Shown piece after piece: positions 33,288 to 42,068 of a DNA stretch of 64,000 nucleotides. Position 1 is the first letter of the stretch. Each line of letters begins with the position of its first letter. The DNA comes from Micromonospora chalcea. GTDB taxonomy: Bacteria; Actinomycetota; Actinomycetes; Mycobacteriales; Micromonosporaceae. Below the pieces are notes generated by a model. The model did no database searches and had not been told where the DNA came from. It worked only from the letters and a program-made list of their open reading frames with translations. Location of the stretch: positions 62,001 through 126,000 of the forward strand of contig NZ_MAGP01000121.1 in assembly GCF_002926165.1 (NCBI RefSeq). The letters run 5' to 3'. The position numbers and the translations under genes were made by a program.

Positions 33288-34478
33288 GTGCTTTCAGCCC
33301 GCCGAAGCGCTACGACGGGCACCGCGCTGGCAGCTCTGCTGCTGGTCACCGCGGGTTGCGGACCGATCGCGGACCGGAAGCCGGCGGATCTGCGGGTCGG
33401 CTACGACAGCCTGGACGGCAACCTCGCGGTGTGGCCGCCGCGCGGCAGCCTGGCCGGCGACGCGGCGGCGACCGCCGCGATCACCACAGCGGTACGCGAG
33501 TGGCGCTCCCCGGTGGACGACCGGGTACACGTGCCCACCTCCGGCATCCTCTTCTCCGGTCAGGTGGCCGGCTCCGCGCTGGCGCTGGTCGCCGCCGATG
33601 TCCCCGGTGACGCCGCCTCCTGGCTGCTGCAACTCGACCGGGACGGGCAGCGCTGGCGGGTGGCACACGCCACCGAGTACACCGATCCCGGCTACCTGGT
33701 CTACTCCGACGTGCTGCCGGTGCGCGACCCGGACGGCCGCCGCTACCTCACCTCGGCCCGCGTCGCACGCCTGCTCGGCCCCGACGGCAAGGCCGTCGCC
33801 AGCACCGACGGCGTCACCGAGCCGGTCGCCGTGCCGGACTGCCGGGCCGTCGAGCTGACCGCGGCGCTGCGGCCCACGACGTCACTGCCGCGCGGCAAGG
33901 CCGCGGACCGCGTCCTCGACCTGGGTACGGCCACCGAAGCGCCCCGCTACCCCCTGGTACGCGACGACACGGGCGCCGGGAAGCGCGCGCTGACCGGGCT
34001 GGACACCTGCGTGCTGGCCGGTGAGCGGGGCCCGTTCGGCAGTGTGCCGCGCCGCATCGGCGACCGGGACGCGCCCCGTTCCGCGCCGGAGTCCTGGCCG
34101 ATGGCGAAGATCGCCACCCGTTCGCTCGGTTCGGTGGCGCTCGGCGACGGGGAGCCGGGCGAGTTGGAACAGTTGAGCTGGGACAGTCCCAGCGGGACGA
34201 TGACCGCGGTGGTCTACCGGCCCGCGGACGGCGGCACGCCGGTGGTCTCCCCCGCCGACCGGTCCACCACGCTCCAGGCGTACCACCTGCCGATGCCCGG
34301 CCGGCCGCTGGCGGTGCTGAGCTGGCGTACGGGCGAGGTGTCGTTCTCCGCCCCGCCCGGCACCACCCGCCTGGTGGACCGTCCCGGCCTGGTGGTCGTC
34401 GAGCACACCGACCAGCGGCAGACGTTCAGCCTGGCCGGCACCGAGAAGACCTGGTACCGATCCCTCCCCACCCCGTAA
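33288..34478 (+). CDS. Predicted lipoprotein of unknown function
   Basis: A 396-residue protein with a lipoprotein signal: basic start (MLSARRSATTG), hydrophobic core (LAALLLVTAGC) and lipobox VTAGC, so it is probably anchored to the outer face of the membrane. The mature region is beta-rich (PTSGILFSGQVAGSALALVA, WLLQLDRDGQRWRV, TMTAVVYRP) with a possible disulfide between the cysteines in VPDCRAVEL and LDTCVLAGE. No family recognised. GTG 33288 has GAGGGG at 7-12 bp upstream. Divergent from paralog B. Confidence 0.8.
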   Translation: MLSARRSATTGTALAALLLVTAGCGPIADRKPADLRVGYDSLDGNLAVWPPRGSLAGDAAATAAITTAVREWRSPVDDRVHVPTSGILFSGQVAGSALALVAADVPGDAASWLLQLDRDGQRWRVAHATEYTDPGYLVYSDVLPVRDPDGRRYLTSARVARLLGPDGKAVASTDGVTEPVAVPDCRAVELTAALRPTTSLPRGKAADRVLDLGTATEAPRYPLVRDDTGAGKRALTGLDTCVLAGERGPFGSVPRRIGDRDAPRSAPESWPMAKIATRSLGSVALGDGEPGELEQLSWDSPSGTMTAVVYRPADGGTPVVSPADRSTTLQAYHLPMPGRPLAVLSWRTGEVSFSAPPGTTRLVDRPGLVVVEHTDQRQTFSLAGTEKTWYRSLPTP

Positions 34479-34496
34479 CCCGCCGTTGTCCCCGTC

Positions 34497-34551
34497 GATC
34501 ATGAACTTGACGGCAACAAACCGGACACAATCCACGGCCAACCTCATGATC
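34497..34551. repeat. Palindromic intergenic repeat bounded by GATCATGA/TCATGATC
   Basis: GATCATGA at 34497 and its reverse complement at 34544-34551 bound a 55-bp unit with further partial pairing (TTG/CAA) inside the arms. The shape resembles GATCATGAAGTT...-type palindromes that I recall as dispersed in actinomycete genomes. Confidence 0.5.
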
Positions 34552-34573
34552 ACCCCGGGCGCCCCCGCCCGGC

Positions 34574-34640
34574 GATCTTGCGGTTGCGGCCCTCCCTTAT
34601 CGGGCTAAGCCGACATCAGGAGGGCCGCAAGTGCAAGATC
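34574..34640. repeat. 67-bp inverted-repeat element
   Basis: Arms at 34574-34595 (GATCTTGCGGTTGCGGCCC...) and 34619-34640 match in 20 of 22 positions around a 23-base loop. It sits between the lipoprotein stop and the dxs stop (convergent), so it could terminate both transcripts; the sharp GATCTTG/CAAGATC ends suggest a member of a dispersed repeat family. Confidence 0.6.
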
Positions 34641-34677
34641 GACGCGCAGACCGGGCGCGGCGCGCAGGAGAGCGGGG

Positions 34678-36621
34678 TCAGCTCTGGGCTCGGGCTCCGT
34701 TCGCGGCCGGGTCGACCGGGGTGGCGTCGAGGCTGGAGATCCAGCCGGTGACGTCGCGTGCCACGTCCTGCGCGGTCAGCCGCAGGTCGGCCAGGATCTG
34801 CGCGCGGCTGCCGTGCGGGTGCCAGTCGGCCGGCACGCCCATGTCCTTCACCGGTACGCGGACGTCCGCGTCGCGCATCGCCTGCGCCAGCGCGGAGCCG
34901 ACGCCGCCGATGCGCACGCCGTCCTCCACGGTGACCACGAGCCGGTGCCCGGCGGCCAGCTCGACCAGTTCGGCCGGCACCGGGCGGACCCAGCGCGGGT
35001 CGACCACAGTCACGCCGTACCCCTGCTCGGCGACCCGGGCGGCGACCTCGACGCCGAGGCCGGCGAACGAGCCGACCGCCACCAGCAGCACGTCGGTACG
35101 CGCCGACTCGGCCAGCACGTCGACCGGGCCGACCCGGCGTACGGCCGGCAGGTCGGCGGCGACGGTGCCGGTCGGGAAGCGCAGGATGGTCGGGCCGTCG
35201 TCCACGGCGATCGCCTCGCGCAGCTCCTCGCGCAGCGTGGCCGAGTCGCGGGGCGCGGCGATCCGCAGGCCGGGCACCACGCCGAAGACGGACATGTCCC
35301 AGATGCCGTAGTGGCTGGGCCCGTCGGGGCCGGTGATGCCGGCGCGGTCCAGCACGAACGTGACGGGCAGCTTGTGCATCGCCACGTCCAGCAGGACCTG
35401 GTCGAACGCGCGGTTGAGGAACGTGGCGTAGACCGCCACCACCGGGTGCAGCCCGCCCATGGCCAGACCGGCGGCCGAGGTGGCCGCGTGCTGCTCGGCG
35501 ATGCCCACGTCGTACACCCGCTCCGGGTACTTGCGGGCGAGCGTGGCGATGCCGGTGGGCTCGGCCATGGCGGCGGTGATGCCGACCACGTCGGGACGCT
35601 CGTCGGCGATCGCGACCAGCTCGTCGGCGAAGACGTTGGTCCACTTCACCGACGGCACGGCGAGCAGCTTGCCGGTCTCGGCGTCGAACGCGCCGGGGCC
35701 GTGCAGGCAGTCGGCCTCGTCGTCCTCGGCGGGACGGTAGCCGTAGCCCTTGCGGGTGACCGCGTGCACGATGACCGGGCCGCCGAAGTTCTTGGCCGCC
35801 CGCAGCGCCGCCTCGACCGCCGGCACGTCGTGGCCGTCGACCGGGCCGACGTACTTGATGCCGAGGTCCTCGAACATGGCCTGCGGGGCGACCGCGTCCT
35901 TGATGCCCTTCTTGACCGCGTGCAGCACCTCGTACATCGGCTTGCCGACGAACGGGGTGTTGCCCAGCGCGTCCTTGACCGTGTCGAGCACCTTCTCGTA
36001 GCCGGGGTTGAGCCGCAGCGACGACAGGTGGTCGGCGAGGCCGCCGATGGTCGGCGAGTAGGACCGGCCGTTGTCGTTCACGACGATCACCAGCGGGTTG
36101 CCGGCGGTGGCGATGTTGTTCAGCGCCTCCCAGCACATGCCGCCGGTGAGCGCGCCGTCGCCGACCACGGCCACCACTGAGCGCTTCTCGCCGCGCAGCG
36201 CGTACGCCTTGGCGAGGCCGTCGGCGTACGACAGGGCGGTGGAGGCGTGCGAGTTCTCGATCAGGTCGTGCTCGCTCTCCGCCTGGCTGGGGTAGCCGGA
36301 GAGGCCACCGCGCTGGCGGAGCTTGTCGAAGCCCTCCTGCCGGCCGGTGAGGATCTTGTGTACGTACGCCTGGTGGCCGGTGTCGAAGAGGAGCCGGTCG
36401 CGGGGGGAGTCGAAGACCCGGTGCATCGCCAGGGTCAGCTCGACCACACCCAGGTTGGGGCCGACGTGGCCGCCGGTGCGGGAGACCTTGGCGATCAGGA
36501 AGTCACGGATCTCGGCGGCGAGGATGTCCAGCTGCTCGGCGGTCATCCGCTTCACGTCCTGCGGGCCGCGGACGGTGCCCAGCAGCCGACCGTGGTTGGC
36601 CGTGCCCTCTTCAACACTCAT
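34678..36621 (-). CDS. dxs: 1-deoxy-D-xylulose-5-phosphate synthase
   Basis: A 647-residue thiamine-diphosphate enzyme condensing pyruvate with glyceraldehyde 3-phosphate, the first step of the MEP isoprenoid route. Features: HVGPNLGVVELTLAMHRVF and DTGHQAYVHKILTGR near the start, the ThDP motif GDGALTGGMCWEALNN, and transketolase C-terminal motifs (VGIAEQHAATSAAGLAMGG, LDRAGITGPDGPSHYG). ATG 36621 lies 8 bp after a TAGACT element. Full length, all motifs intact. Confidence 0.97.
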   Translation of the reverse strand: MSVEEGTANHGRLLGTVRGPQDVKRMTAEQLDILAAEIRDFLIAKVSRTGGHVGPNLGVVELTLAMHRVFDSPRDRLLFDTGHQAYVHKILTGRQEGFDKLRQRGGLSGYPSQAESEHDLIENSHASTALSYADGLAKAYALRGEKRSVVAVVGDGALTGGMCWEALNNIATAGNPLVIVVNDNGRSYSPTIGGLADHLSSLRLNPGYEKVLDTVKDALGNTPFVGKPMYEVLHAVKKGIKDAVAPQAMFEDLGIKYVGPVDGHDVPAVEAALRAAKNFGGPVIVHAVTRKGYGYRPAEDDEADCLHGPGAFDAETGKLLAVPSVKWTNVFADELVAIADERPDVVGITAAMAEPTGIATLARKYPERVYDVGIAEQHAATSAAGLAMGGLHPVVAVYATFLNRAFDQVLLDVAMHKLPVTFVLDRAGITGPDGPSHYGIWDMSVFGVVPGLRIAAPRDSATLREELREAIAVDDGPTILRFPTGTVAADLPAVRRVGPVDVLAESARTDVLLVAVGSFAGLGVEVAARVAEQGYGVTVVDPRWVRPVPAELVELAAGHRLVVTVEDGVRIGGVGSALAQAMRDADVRVPVKDMGVPADWHPHGSRAQILADLRLTAQDVARDVTGWISSLDATPVDPAANGARAQS

Positions 36622-36629
36622 GACCGGAG

Positions 36630-36635
36630 AGTCTA
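36630..36635 (-). promoter_or_regulatory. Leaderless -10 element (TAGACT) of dxs
   Basis: On the minus strand TAGACT ends 8 bp before the dxs ATG; no clear Shine-Dalgarno intervenes. Confidence 0.45.
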
Positions 36636-36679
36636 TCGGCCGCGCGACAGTCCGCAGCCCGGCCGTGCATCGACCCAGG

Positions 36680-37840
36680 TCAGGCGTCGACCACCAGCCG
36701 CCGGGGCGCGGGTGGGCGCGGCGCGGCGGCGGACGGGCCGGCCGGCGTCCAGGAGCCGAGCACGGCGGCCCGGGACGCGCCGGTCACCGACGGCACCGCG
36801 CCCGGCAAGCCGTGCCAGGACAGCCAGCCGAGCAGCGCGAACGCGTACGCCTCCTTGGCCTGGGCGGGTACGCCCAGCTCGTCGGTGGTGCGCAGCCGCC
36901 AGCGTCCCACGCCCAGCGCGGCCAGCCGCGCCCGGAGTGTGGGATTGCGCACTCCCCCGCCGGCGGCCACCACCTCGGTGACCCGGTGCCGGTCGCAGGC
37001 GTCGGCCACCGTGCGGGCGGTCAGCTCGGTGAGCGTGGCCAGCACGTCGTCGGCGGCCACCGGCTCGCCGAGCGCGGCCAGCGCCGCGTCCAGGTAGCCG
37101 CCGTGGAACAGCTCCTTGCCTGTCGACTTGGGCGGCGGCGCGGCGTAGTACGGCTCGGCGAGCAGCCGGGCCAGCAGCGCCGCGTGCACCCGCCCGGCCG
37201 CGGCCCGCGCTCCGTCGATGTCGCAGGGCCGGTCCAGGAAGCGCCGGGCGGCGGCGTCCAGCAGCGCGTTGGCCGGGCCCACGTCGTACCCGAGGACGGG
37301 CGCGCCGGGCGCGACCACCGTGAGGTTCGCGATCCCGCCGAGATTCAACGCCGCACGTGGGCCGGCAGCCGGGTCGAGCAGCAGCGCGTCGAACGCCGGG
37401 ACCAGCGGCGCGCCCTGGCCGCCGGCCGCCACGTCCGCCGAGCGCAGGTCGTGCAGCACCGGTACGCCCACCCGGGCGGCCACCCGGGCCGGCGCGCCGA
37501 GCTGGAGCGTGCCGCGCACCCGGCCCGCCTCGACCCAGTGGAAGACCGTCTGCCCGGGCGACACGACCGCGTCGGCAGCGCCCCCGGCCAGCTCGACGCC
37601 GGCCGCCGCCGCCTCGGCGAACACCTCGCCGAGCCGGTTGTCCAGCCGGCAGACCGCCTCGATGGTGGTGGCCGCCGGGGGCAGCAGCGCGCTGATCTCG
37701 GCCCGCAGGTCGTCCGGGTACGCCAGTTCGCGGTGCCCGAGCGGCCGCAGCCGCAGCGTGTCGCCGGCGGCGGTGAACTCGGCGGCCACCACGTCCACGC
37801 CGTCGTAGGACGTGCCCGACATCAGGCCGACGATGCGCAA
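36680..37840 (-). CDS. anmK: Anhydro-N-acetylmuramic acid kinase
   Basis: A 386-residue cell-wall recycling kinase that converts 1,6-anhydro-MurNAc plus ATP to MurNAc-6-phosphate. Motifs: N-terminal VGLMSGTSYDGVDVVAAEF, PGQTVFHWVEAGR, RSADVAAGGQGAPLVPAFD, LNLGGIANLT and CDIDGARAAAGRVH. The conserved N-terminus starts with LRIVGLMSGTS, so the TTG at 37840 is the likely start; the in-frame ATG at 37822 would delete the nucleotide-binding strand. That TTG sits at the edge of a 52-bp repeat, which places AGAAGGGG 7 bp upstream as a stand-in Shine-Dalgarno. Confidence 0.9.
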   Translation of the reverse strand: MRIVGLMSGTSYDGVDVVAAEFTAAGDTLRLRPLGHRELAYPDDLRAEISALLPPAATTIEAVCRLDNRLGEVFAEAAAAGVELAGGAADAVVSPGQTVFHWVEAGRVRGTLQLGAPARVAARVGVPVLHDLRSADVAAGGQGAPLVPAFDALLLDPAAGPRAALNLGGIANLTVVAPGAPVLGYDVGPANALLDAAARRFLDRPCDIDGARAAAGRVHAALLARLLAEPYYAAPPPKSTGKELFHGGYLDAALAALGEPVAADDVLATLTELTARTVADACDRHRVTEVVAAGGGVRNPTLRARLAALGVGRWRLRTTDELGVPAQAKEAYAFALLGWLSWHGLPGAVPSVTGASRAAVLGSWTPAGPSAAAPRPPAPRRLVVDA

Positions 37841-37890
37841 GGAAGGGCCCCTTCTTAACGGATCCGGTAGCAAAAGGGCCCCTTCTTAAC
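37839..37890. repeat. 52-bp intergenic element, copy 4
   Basis: Two AAGGGCCCCTTCTTAAC half-units separated by GGATCCGGTAG. It fills the whole 45-bp gap between two co-oriented genes: one end overlaps the TTG start of anmK and the other supplies the TAA stop (37886-37888) of the upstream methyltransferase gene. Confidence 0.8.
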
Positions 37891-39166
37891 GCGCGGGGCC
37901 GGGGCCGTGCGCGGGCAGGAACAGGCCGACCAGCTCCACGTGCTGGGTCATCGGGAACAGGTCGTACCCGCGCAACTCGGCCAGCCGCCACCCCGCCTCG
38001 CGGAACGTGCGGACGTCCCGGGCGAAGGCGGCCGGGTCGCACGCCACGTACGCGACCGCGCGCGGCCCGGCGGCCACCACGTCGCGGACCACCGGCGCGC
38101 CCGCGCCGGAGCGCGGCGGGTCGAGCACCACCAGGTCGACCGGGCCGGTGATCCGGCGCCGGGCCAGCGCGGTCTCCACCCGCGCCGCGACCACCTCGAC
38201 GCCGCGCAGGTCGGCGAGGTTCTCCCGGGCCGCGGCCACGCCGTCCGGCGCGGACTCGACGAGCGTCACCCGGGCCCCGTCGACCCGTTCGGCGAGCGCG
38301 GCGGCGAACAGCCCGGCGCCGCCGTACAGGTCCCAGGCCGTCTCGCCCGGTTGCGGGTCGAGCAGGTCGAGCACCGCGCCGGTCAGCGCGTCCGCCGCCG
38401 CCGGGTGCACCTGCCAGAACCCGGAGGCGGGCAGCGTGAAGGACCGCCCGGCCGCCGTCTCCCGGACCCGCTCCGGCCCGCTCACCGCCGTCGGAACCCC
38501 CTCGGCGTACGCGACCACGGCGACGTCCCCGCCGGTGCTGGCGACGGTCTCCACCGCGTCGGCGTCGGGCCAGCGGGCGCCGGTCGGCGGGAGCACCGGC
38601 AGTTCCTGGATCGCCGGGTGCGCGATCAGGCACCGCTCGATCGGCACCACCTCGTGCGAGCGGTGCTTGAGCAGCCCGGCCCGCCCGGCCGCGTCGACCG
38701 CGTACCGGACCCGGGAACGCCAGCCCAGCGGCCCGCCGGGCAGCGCCTCGACGCGTACGCCGAGCGCGTCGATCTGCGCGGTGGTGAGGCCGCCCAGCCG
38801 GGTGAGCTGCTCGCGCACCACGGCGAGCTTCCAGTCGAGCTGGGCGGCCGGGGCGACGTGCTGGAGGTCGCAACCGCCGCACCCGCCCGGCCGGGCGTAC
38901 GGGCACGGCGGGGTGACCCGGTCCGGTGCGGCGTCCAGGATCTCCACCGCGTCGGCGCGGGCGAAGCCCCGGTGCAGCTCGGTCACCTCGGCGATCACCC
39001 GCTCGCCGGGCAGCGCGTGCCGGACGAAGACCACCTGCCCGCCGACGCGGGCCACGCAGTGCCCGCCCGGCGCGACCGCGTCGACTGTCAGCTCGACCCG
39101 CTCGGCCTCCTCCAGCCCGGGGCGTTCCGCCGTCGGCACCGGACCGGGACGCTCGTCGGCGCTCAC
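37886..39166 (-). CDS. TRAM-domain class I SAM-dependent RNA methyltransferase (RumA/TrmA type)
   Basis: A 426-residue predicted m5U methyltransferase. The N-terminal TRAM domain (about 22-78: VELTVDAVAPGGHCVARVGG) is followed by a [4Fe-4S] motif with Cys88, Cys96 and Cys99 (CPYARPGGCGGCDLQH). The catalytic domain has FWQVHPAAADAL, the SAM loop WDLYGGAGLFAAAL, LDPPRSGAG and the nucleophile region YVACDPAAFARD. It methylates uridine in tRNA or rRNA. GTG 39166 overlaps the transporter stop (GTGA). The stop codon lies in a repeat element. Confidence 0.93.
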   Translation of the reverse strand: MSADERPGPVPTAERPGLEEAERVELTVDAVAPGGHCVARVGGQVVFVRHALPGERVIAEVTELHRGFARADAVEILDAAPDRVTPPCPYARPGGCGGCDLQHVAPAAQLDWKLAVVREQLTRLGGLTTAQIDALGVRVEALPGGPLGWRSRVRYAVDAAGRAGLLKHRSHEVVPIERCLIAHPAIQELPVLPPTGARWPDADAVETVASTGGDVAVVAYAEGVPTAVSGPERVRETAAGRSFTLPASGFWQVHPAAADALTGAVLDLLDPQPGETAWDLYGGAGLFAAALAERVDGARVTLVESAPDGVAAARENLADLRGVEVVAARVETALARRRITGPVDLVVLDPPRSGAGAPVVRDVVAAGPRAVAYVACDPAAFARDVRTFREAGWRLAELRGYDLFPMTQHVELVGLFLPAHGPGPAR

Positions 39167-41241
39167 GGCCGCTCCTCCCGCTCGGCGGAGGGCGCGGACG
39201 GGGTGGACGGGGTGGACGGGGTGGACGCCACCGGCGGCGGCAGCGTGCTCTGCGGCGCCACCCGGGGGCCGCGCGCCGGACCCCGGCTGAGCGTGGCGTC
39301 CAGCCGGTCCAGGTTCTTGCTGGCGGTGGAGGCGAGCTGCCACGGCACGCTCGTCACCATCACGCCCGGCTCGAACAGCAGCCGCCCCTTGAGCCGCAGC
39401 GCGCTCTGGTTGTGCAACAGGTTCTCCCACCAGCGCCCCACCACGTACTCGGGAATGAAGACGGTGACCACGTCGCGCGGCGACTCCCGGCGCACCGACG
39501 CGACGAAGTTGAGGATCGGCCGGGTGATCTCCCGGTACGGGGAGTCGATCACGGTGAGCGGCACCGGCAGCTCGCGGCGCTCCCAGTCGGCCTGCAGTTC
39601 CCGGGTGTCCTGCTCGTCCACGTTCACGGTGACCGCGGTGAGCGTGTCCGGCCGGGTCGCCCGGGCGTAGGCGACCGCCCGCAGCGTCGGCTTGTGCAGC
39701 TTGCTGACCAGCACGATGGCGTGGTTGCGGGCGGGCAGCACGCCCCGCTGCTCGGTCGGCTCCAGCTCCTCGGCGATCCGGTCGTAGTGGCGGCGGATGC
39801 CGAGCATCACCACGTACATCACCGCCATCGCGACGATCGCGATCCACGCCCCGAGCAGAAACTTCGTGGCCAGCACGATGACCAGCACCACGCCGGTCAT
39901 CACCATGCCGAACGTGTTGATCGCCCGTGAGCGCAGCATCCGGCGGCGCGCCTCCGGGTCCCGCTCGTTGCGAAGGTGCCGGTTCCAGTGCCGGATCATG
40001 CCGGCCTGGGAGAGCGTGAACGAGACGAACACCCCGACGATGTAGAGCTGGATGAGCTTGGTCACCTCGGCCTGGAAGCCGATGATCAGCACCACCGCGA
40101 AGACGGCCAGGAAGAGGATGCCGTTGGAGAACGCCAGCCGGTCGCCTCGGGTGTGCAGCTGGCGCGGCAGGTAGCGGTCCTGCGCGAGGATCGAGCCGAG
40201 CACCGGGAAGCCGTTGAAGGCGGTGTTGGCGGCCAGGAACAGGATCAGCGCGGTCATCCCGGCGACCACGTAGAGCAGCACCGAGCCGCCGCCGAACACG
40301 GTCTCCCCGAGCTGCACGGTCACCGTCTTCTGCACGTAGTCGACCGGGCCGGAGACGATCTGCGTCCTCGGGTCCTCGACGAACTGCAGGCCGGTGAGCC
40401 GGGACAGCCAGATGATGCCGACCAGCATGGTGACCGCGATGCCGCCGAGCAGCAGCAGCGTGGTCGCCGCGTTCTTCGACTTCGGGGCCTTGAAGGCGGG
40501 TACGCCGTTGGAGATCGCCTCCACGCCGGTGAGCGCCGCGCAGCCCGACGAGAACGTGCGCAGCAGCAGGAACACCAGCGCGAACCCGGTGACGCTGTGC
40601 TCGGCCTGGATCTCCAGGCCGGCGCTCGGCGCGCGCAGGTCGTCGCCGAGCACGAAGACGCGGACCAGCCCGGTCAGCAGCATGCCGCCGATGACGATCA
40701 CGAAGCCGTACGTGGGGATGGCGAAGGCGGTGCCGGACTCGCGCAGGCCGCGCAGGTTGATCGCGGTGAGCAGCACCACCGCGCTGACCGCGATGAGCAC
40801 CTTGTGGGTGGCCACGAACGGCACCACCGAGCCGAGGTTCGCCACGCCGGAGGAGACCGAGACGGCGACGGTGAGCACGTAGTCGACGAGCAGCGCGCTC
40901 GCCACCGCGAGACCGGCGCGGGGGCCCAGGTTGACGGTGGCCACCTCGTAGTCGCCGCCGCCGGAGGGGTAGGCGTGCACGTTCTGCCGGTAGCTCGCCA
41001 CCACGGTGAGCATGACGACGACCACCGCGAGCGCGACCCACGGCGAGAAGAAGAACGCCGAGGCGCCGGCGATGGACAGCGTCAGGAGGATCTCGTCCGG
41101 CGCGTACGCCACGCTGGAGAGCGCATCGGAGGCGAAGACCGGCAACGCGATGCGCTTCGGCAGCAGCGTGTGCTGCAGGCGGTCGGACCGGAACGGTCGA
41201 CCGAGGAGGAGTCGCTTCAGCAGCGAGGTGGGTCGGGCCAC
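39163..41241 (-). CDS. APC-superfamily permease, KimA-like potassium/amino-acid transporter
   Basis: A 692-residue transporter: MARPTSLLKRLLLGRPFRSD, then about 12 transmembrane helices (including PVFASDALSSVAYAPDEILL and YPSGGGDYEVATVNLGPRAG) and a 200-residue C-terminal cytoplasmic domain with a UspA-like start (HAIVLVSKLHKPTLRAVAYA). The arrangement matches KimA-type K+ symporters, and two TrkA proteins are encoded divergently next door. The start at 41241 is preferred to the GTG at 41262 because TACGCT lies 8 bp before it and the family start falls there. An amino-acid substrate cannot be excluded. Confidence 0.88.
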   Translation of the reverse strand: MARPTSLLKRLLLGRPFRSDRLQHTLLPKRIALPVFASDALSSVAYAPDEILLTLSIAGASAFFFSPWVALAVVVVMLTVVASYRQNVHAYPSGGGDYEVATVNLGPRAGLAVASALLVDYVLTVAVSVSSGVANLGSVVPFVATHKVLIAVSAVVLLTAINLRGLRESGTAFAIPTYGFVIVIGGMLLTGLVRVFVLGDDLRAPSAGLEIQAEHSVTGFALVFLLLRTFSSGCAALTGVEAISNGVPAFKAPKSKNAATTLLLLGGIAVTMLVGIIWLSRLTGLQFVEDPRTQIVSGPVDYVQKTVTVQLGETVFGGGSVLLYVVAGMTALILFLAANTAFNGFPVLGSILAQDRYLPRQLHTRGDRLAFSNGILFLAVFAVVLIIGFQAEVTKLIQLYIVGVFVSFTLSQAGMIRHWNRHLRNERDPEARRRMLRSRAINTFGMVMTGVVLVIVLATKFLLGAWIAIVAMAVMYVVMLGIRRHYDRIAEELEPTEQRGVLPARNHAIVLVSKLHKPTLRAVAYARATRPDTLTAVTVNVDEQDTRELQADWERRELPVPLTVIDSPYREITRPILNFVASVRRESPRDVVTVFIPEYVVGRWWENLLHNQSALRLKGRLLFEPGVMVTSVPWQLASTASKNLDRLDATLSRGPARGPRVAPQSTLPPPVASTPSTPSTPSAPSAEREERP

Positions 41242-41249
41242 AACCGCCA

Positions 41250-41255
41250 AGCGTA
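41250..41255 (-). promoter_or_regulatory. Leaderless -10 element (TACGCT) of the transporter
   Basis: On the minus strand TACGCT ends 8 bp before GTG 41241. It overlaps the alternative upstream reading of the same frame, and decided the start choice. Confidence 0.45.
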
Positions 41256-41399
41256 CGACCACCTGGTGCCGGGCGCGGGGGTGGTCGATCTCCGGCCTGC
41301 GCGCCCGCGCGGTACGGTTCGGTCCCCCGTCCGGCAGGGGGACGTGGCAGGCTCGCAGGCGACGGGTCGGCGGGCGGCGCCGTGGGAGGAGCGGACACC

Positions 41400-42065
41400 G
41401 TGCATGTGGTGATCATGGGCTGCGGCCGGGTCGGGTCGACCCTGGCCCACAGCCTGGAGTCGCGCGGCCACTCGGTGGCGGTGATCGACCAGGACGCGGA
41501 CGCGTTCCGCCGTCTCGGGCCGGACTTCGCCGGCATCACGGTGACCGGCGCGGGCTTCGACGGTGAGGTGCTGCGCCAGGCCGGCATCGAGCGGGCCGAC
41601 GCGTTCGCGGCGGTCTCCAGCGGTGACAACTCCAACATCATCTCGGCCCGGCTGGCGCGGGAGACGTTCGGCGTGTCCCGGGTCGCGGCCCGCATCTACG
41701 ACCAGCGCCGGGCGCAGGTCTACGAGCGGCTGGGCATCCCCACCGTGGCGACCGTCCGGTGGACGGCCGACCGGATGCTGCGCCACCTGGTCCCCGAGGG
41801 CAACGTGGAGATCTTCCGCGACCCGACCAGCACCGTGTCGATCATGGAGGTACCGGTGCACAAGGACTGGATCGGCCGGCCGCTGCGGCAGCTGGAGCAG
41901 GCCGCCGGCGCCCGGGTGGCCTACCTGAACCGGTTCGGCATCGGCACCCTGCCCACCGCCTCCACCGTGGTGCAGGAGGGCGACCAGGTCTTCATGCTGG
42001 TGACCGACGACATCAACGGCCCGGTCACGTCGGTGGCGGCGGCGCCGCCGGAAGGGGGGCACTGA
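41400..42065 (+). CDS. trkA: TrkA family potassium-uptake regulator (CeoB-like)
   Basis: A 221-residue RCK protein: Rossmann domain with VVIMGCGRVGSTLAHSLESR and the acidic end of beta-2 (VIDQDADAF), then a TrkA_C domain (about 135-215: VHKDWIGRPLRQLEQ, TLPTASTVVQEGDQVFMLV). It binds nucleotide and gates a K+ transporter. GTG 41400 has a GGAGGAG Shine-Dalgarno. Followed after 3 bp by a second TrkA gene; in mycobacteria the equivalent pair is ceoB-ceoC. Confidence 0.92.
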   Translation: MHVVIMGCGRVGSTLAHSLESRGHSVAVIDQDADAFRRLGPDFAGITVTGAGFDGEVLRQAGIERADAFAAVSSGDNSNIISARLARETFGVSRVAARIYDQRRAQVYERLGIPTVATVRWTADRMLRHLVPEGNVEIFRDPTSTVSIMEVPVHKDWIGRPLRQLEQAAGARVAYLNRFGIGTLPTASTVVQEGDQVFMLVTDDINGPVTSVAAAPPEGGH

Positions 42066-42068
42066 GCC

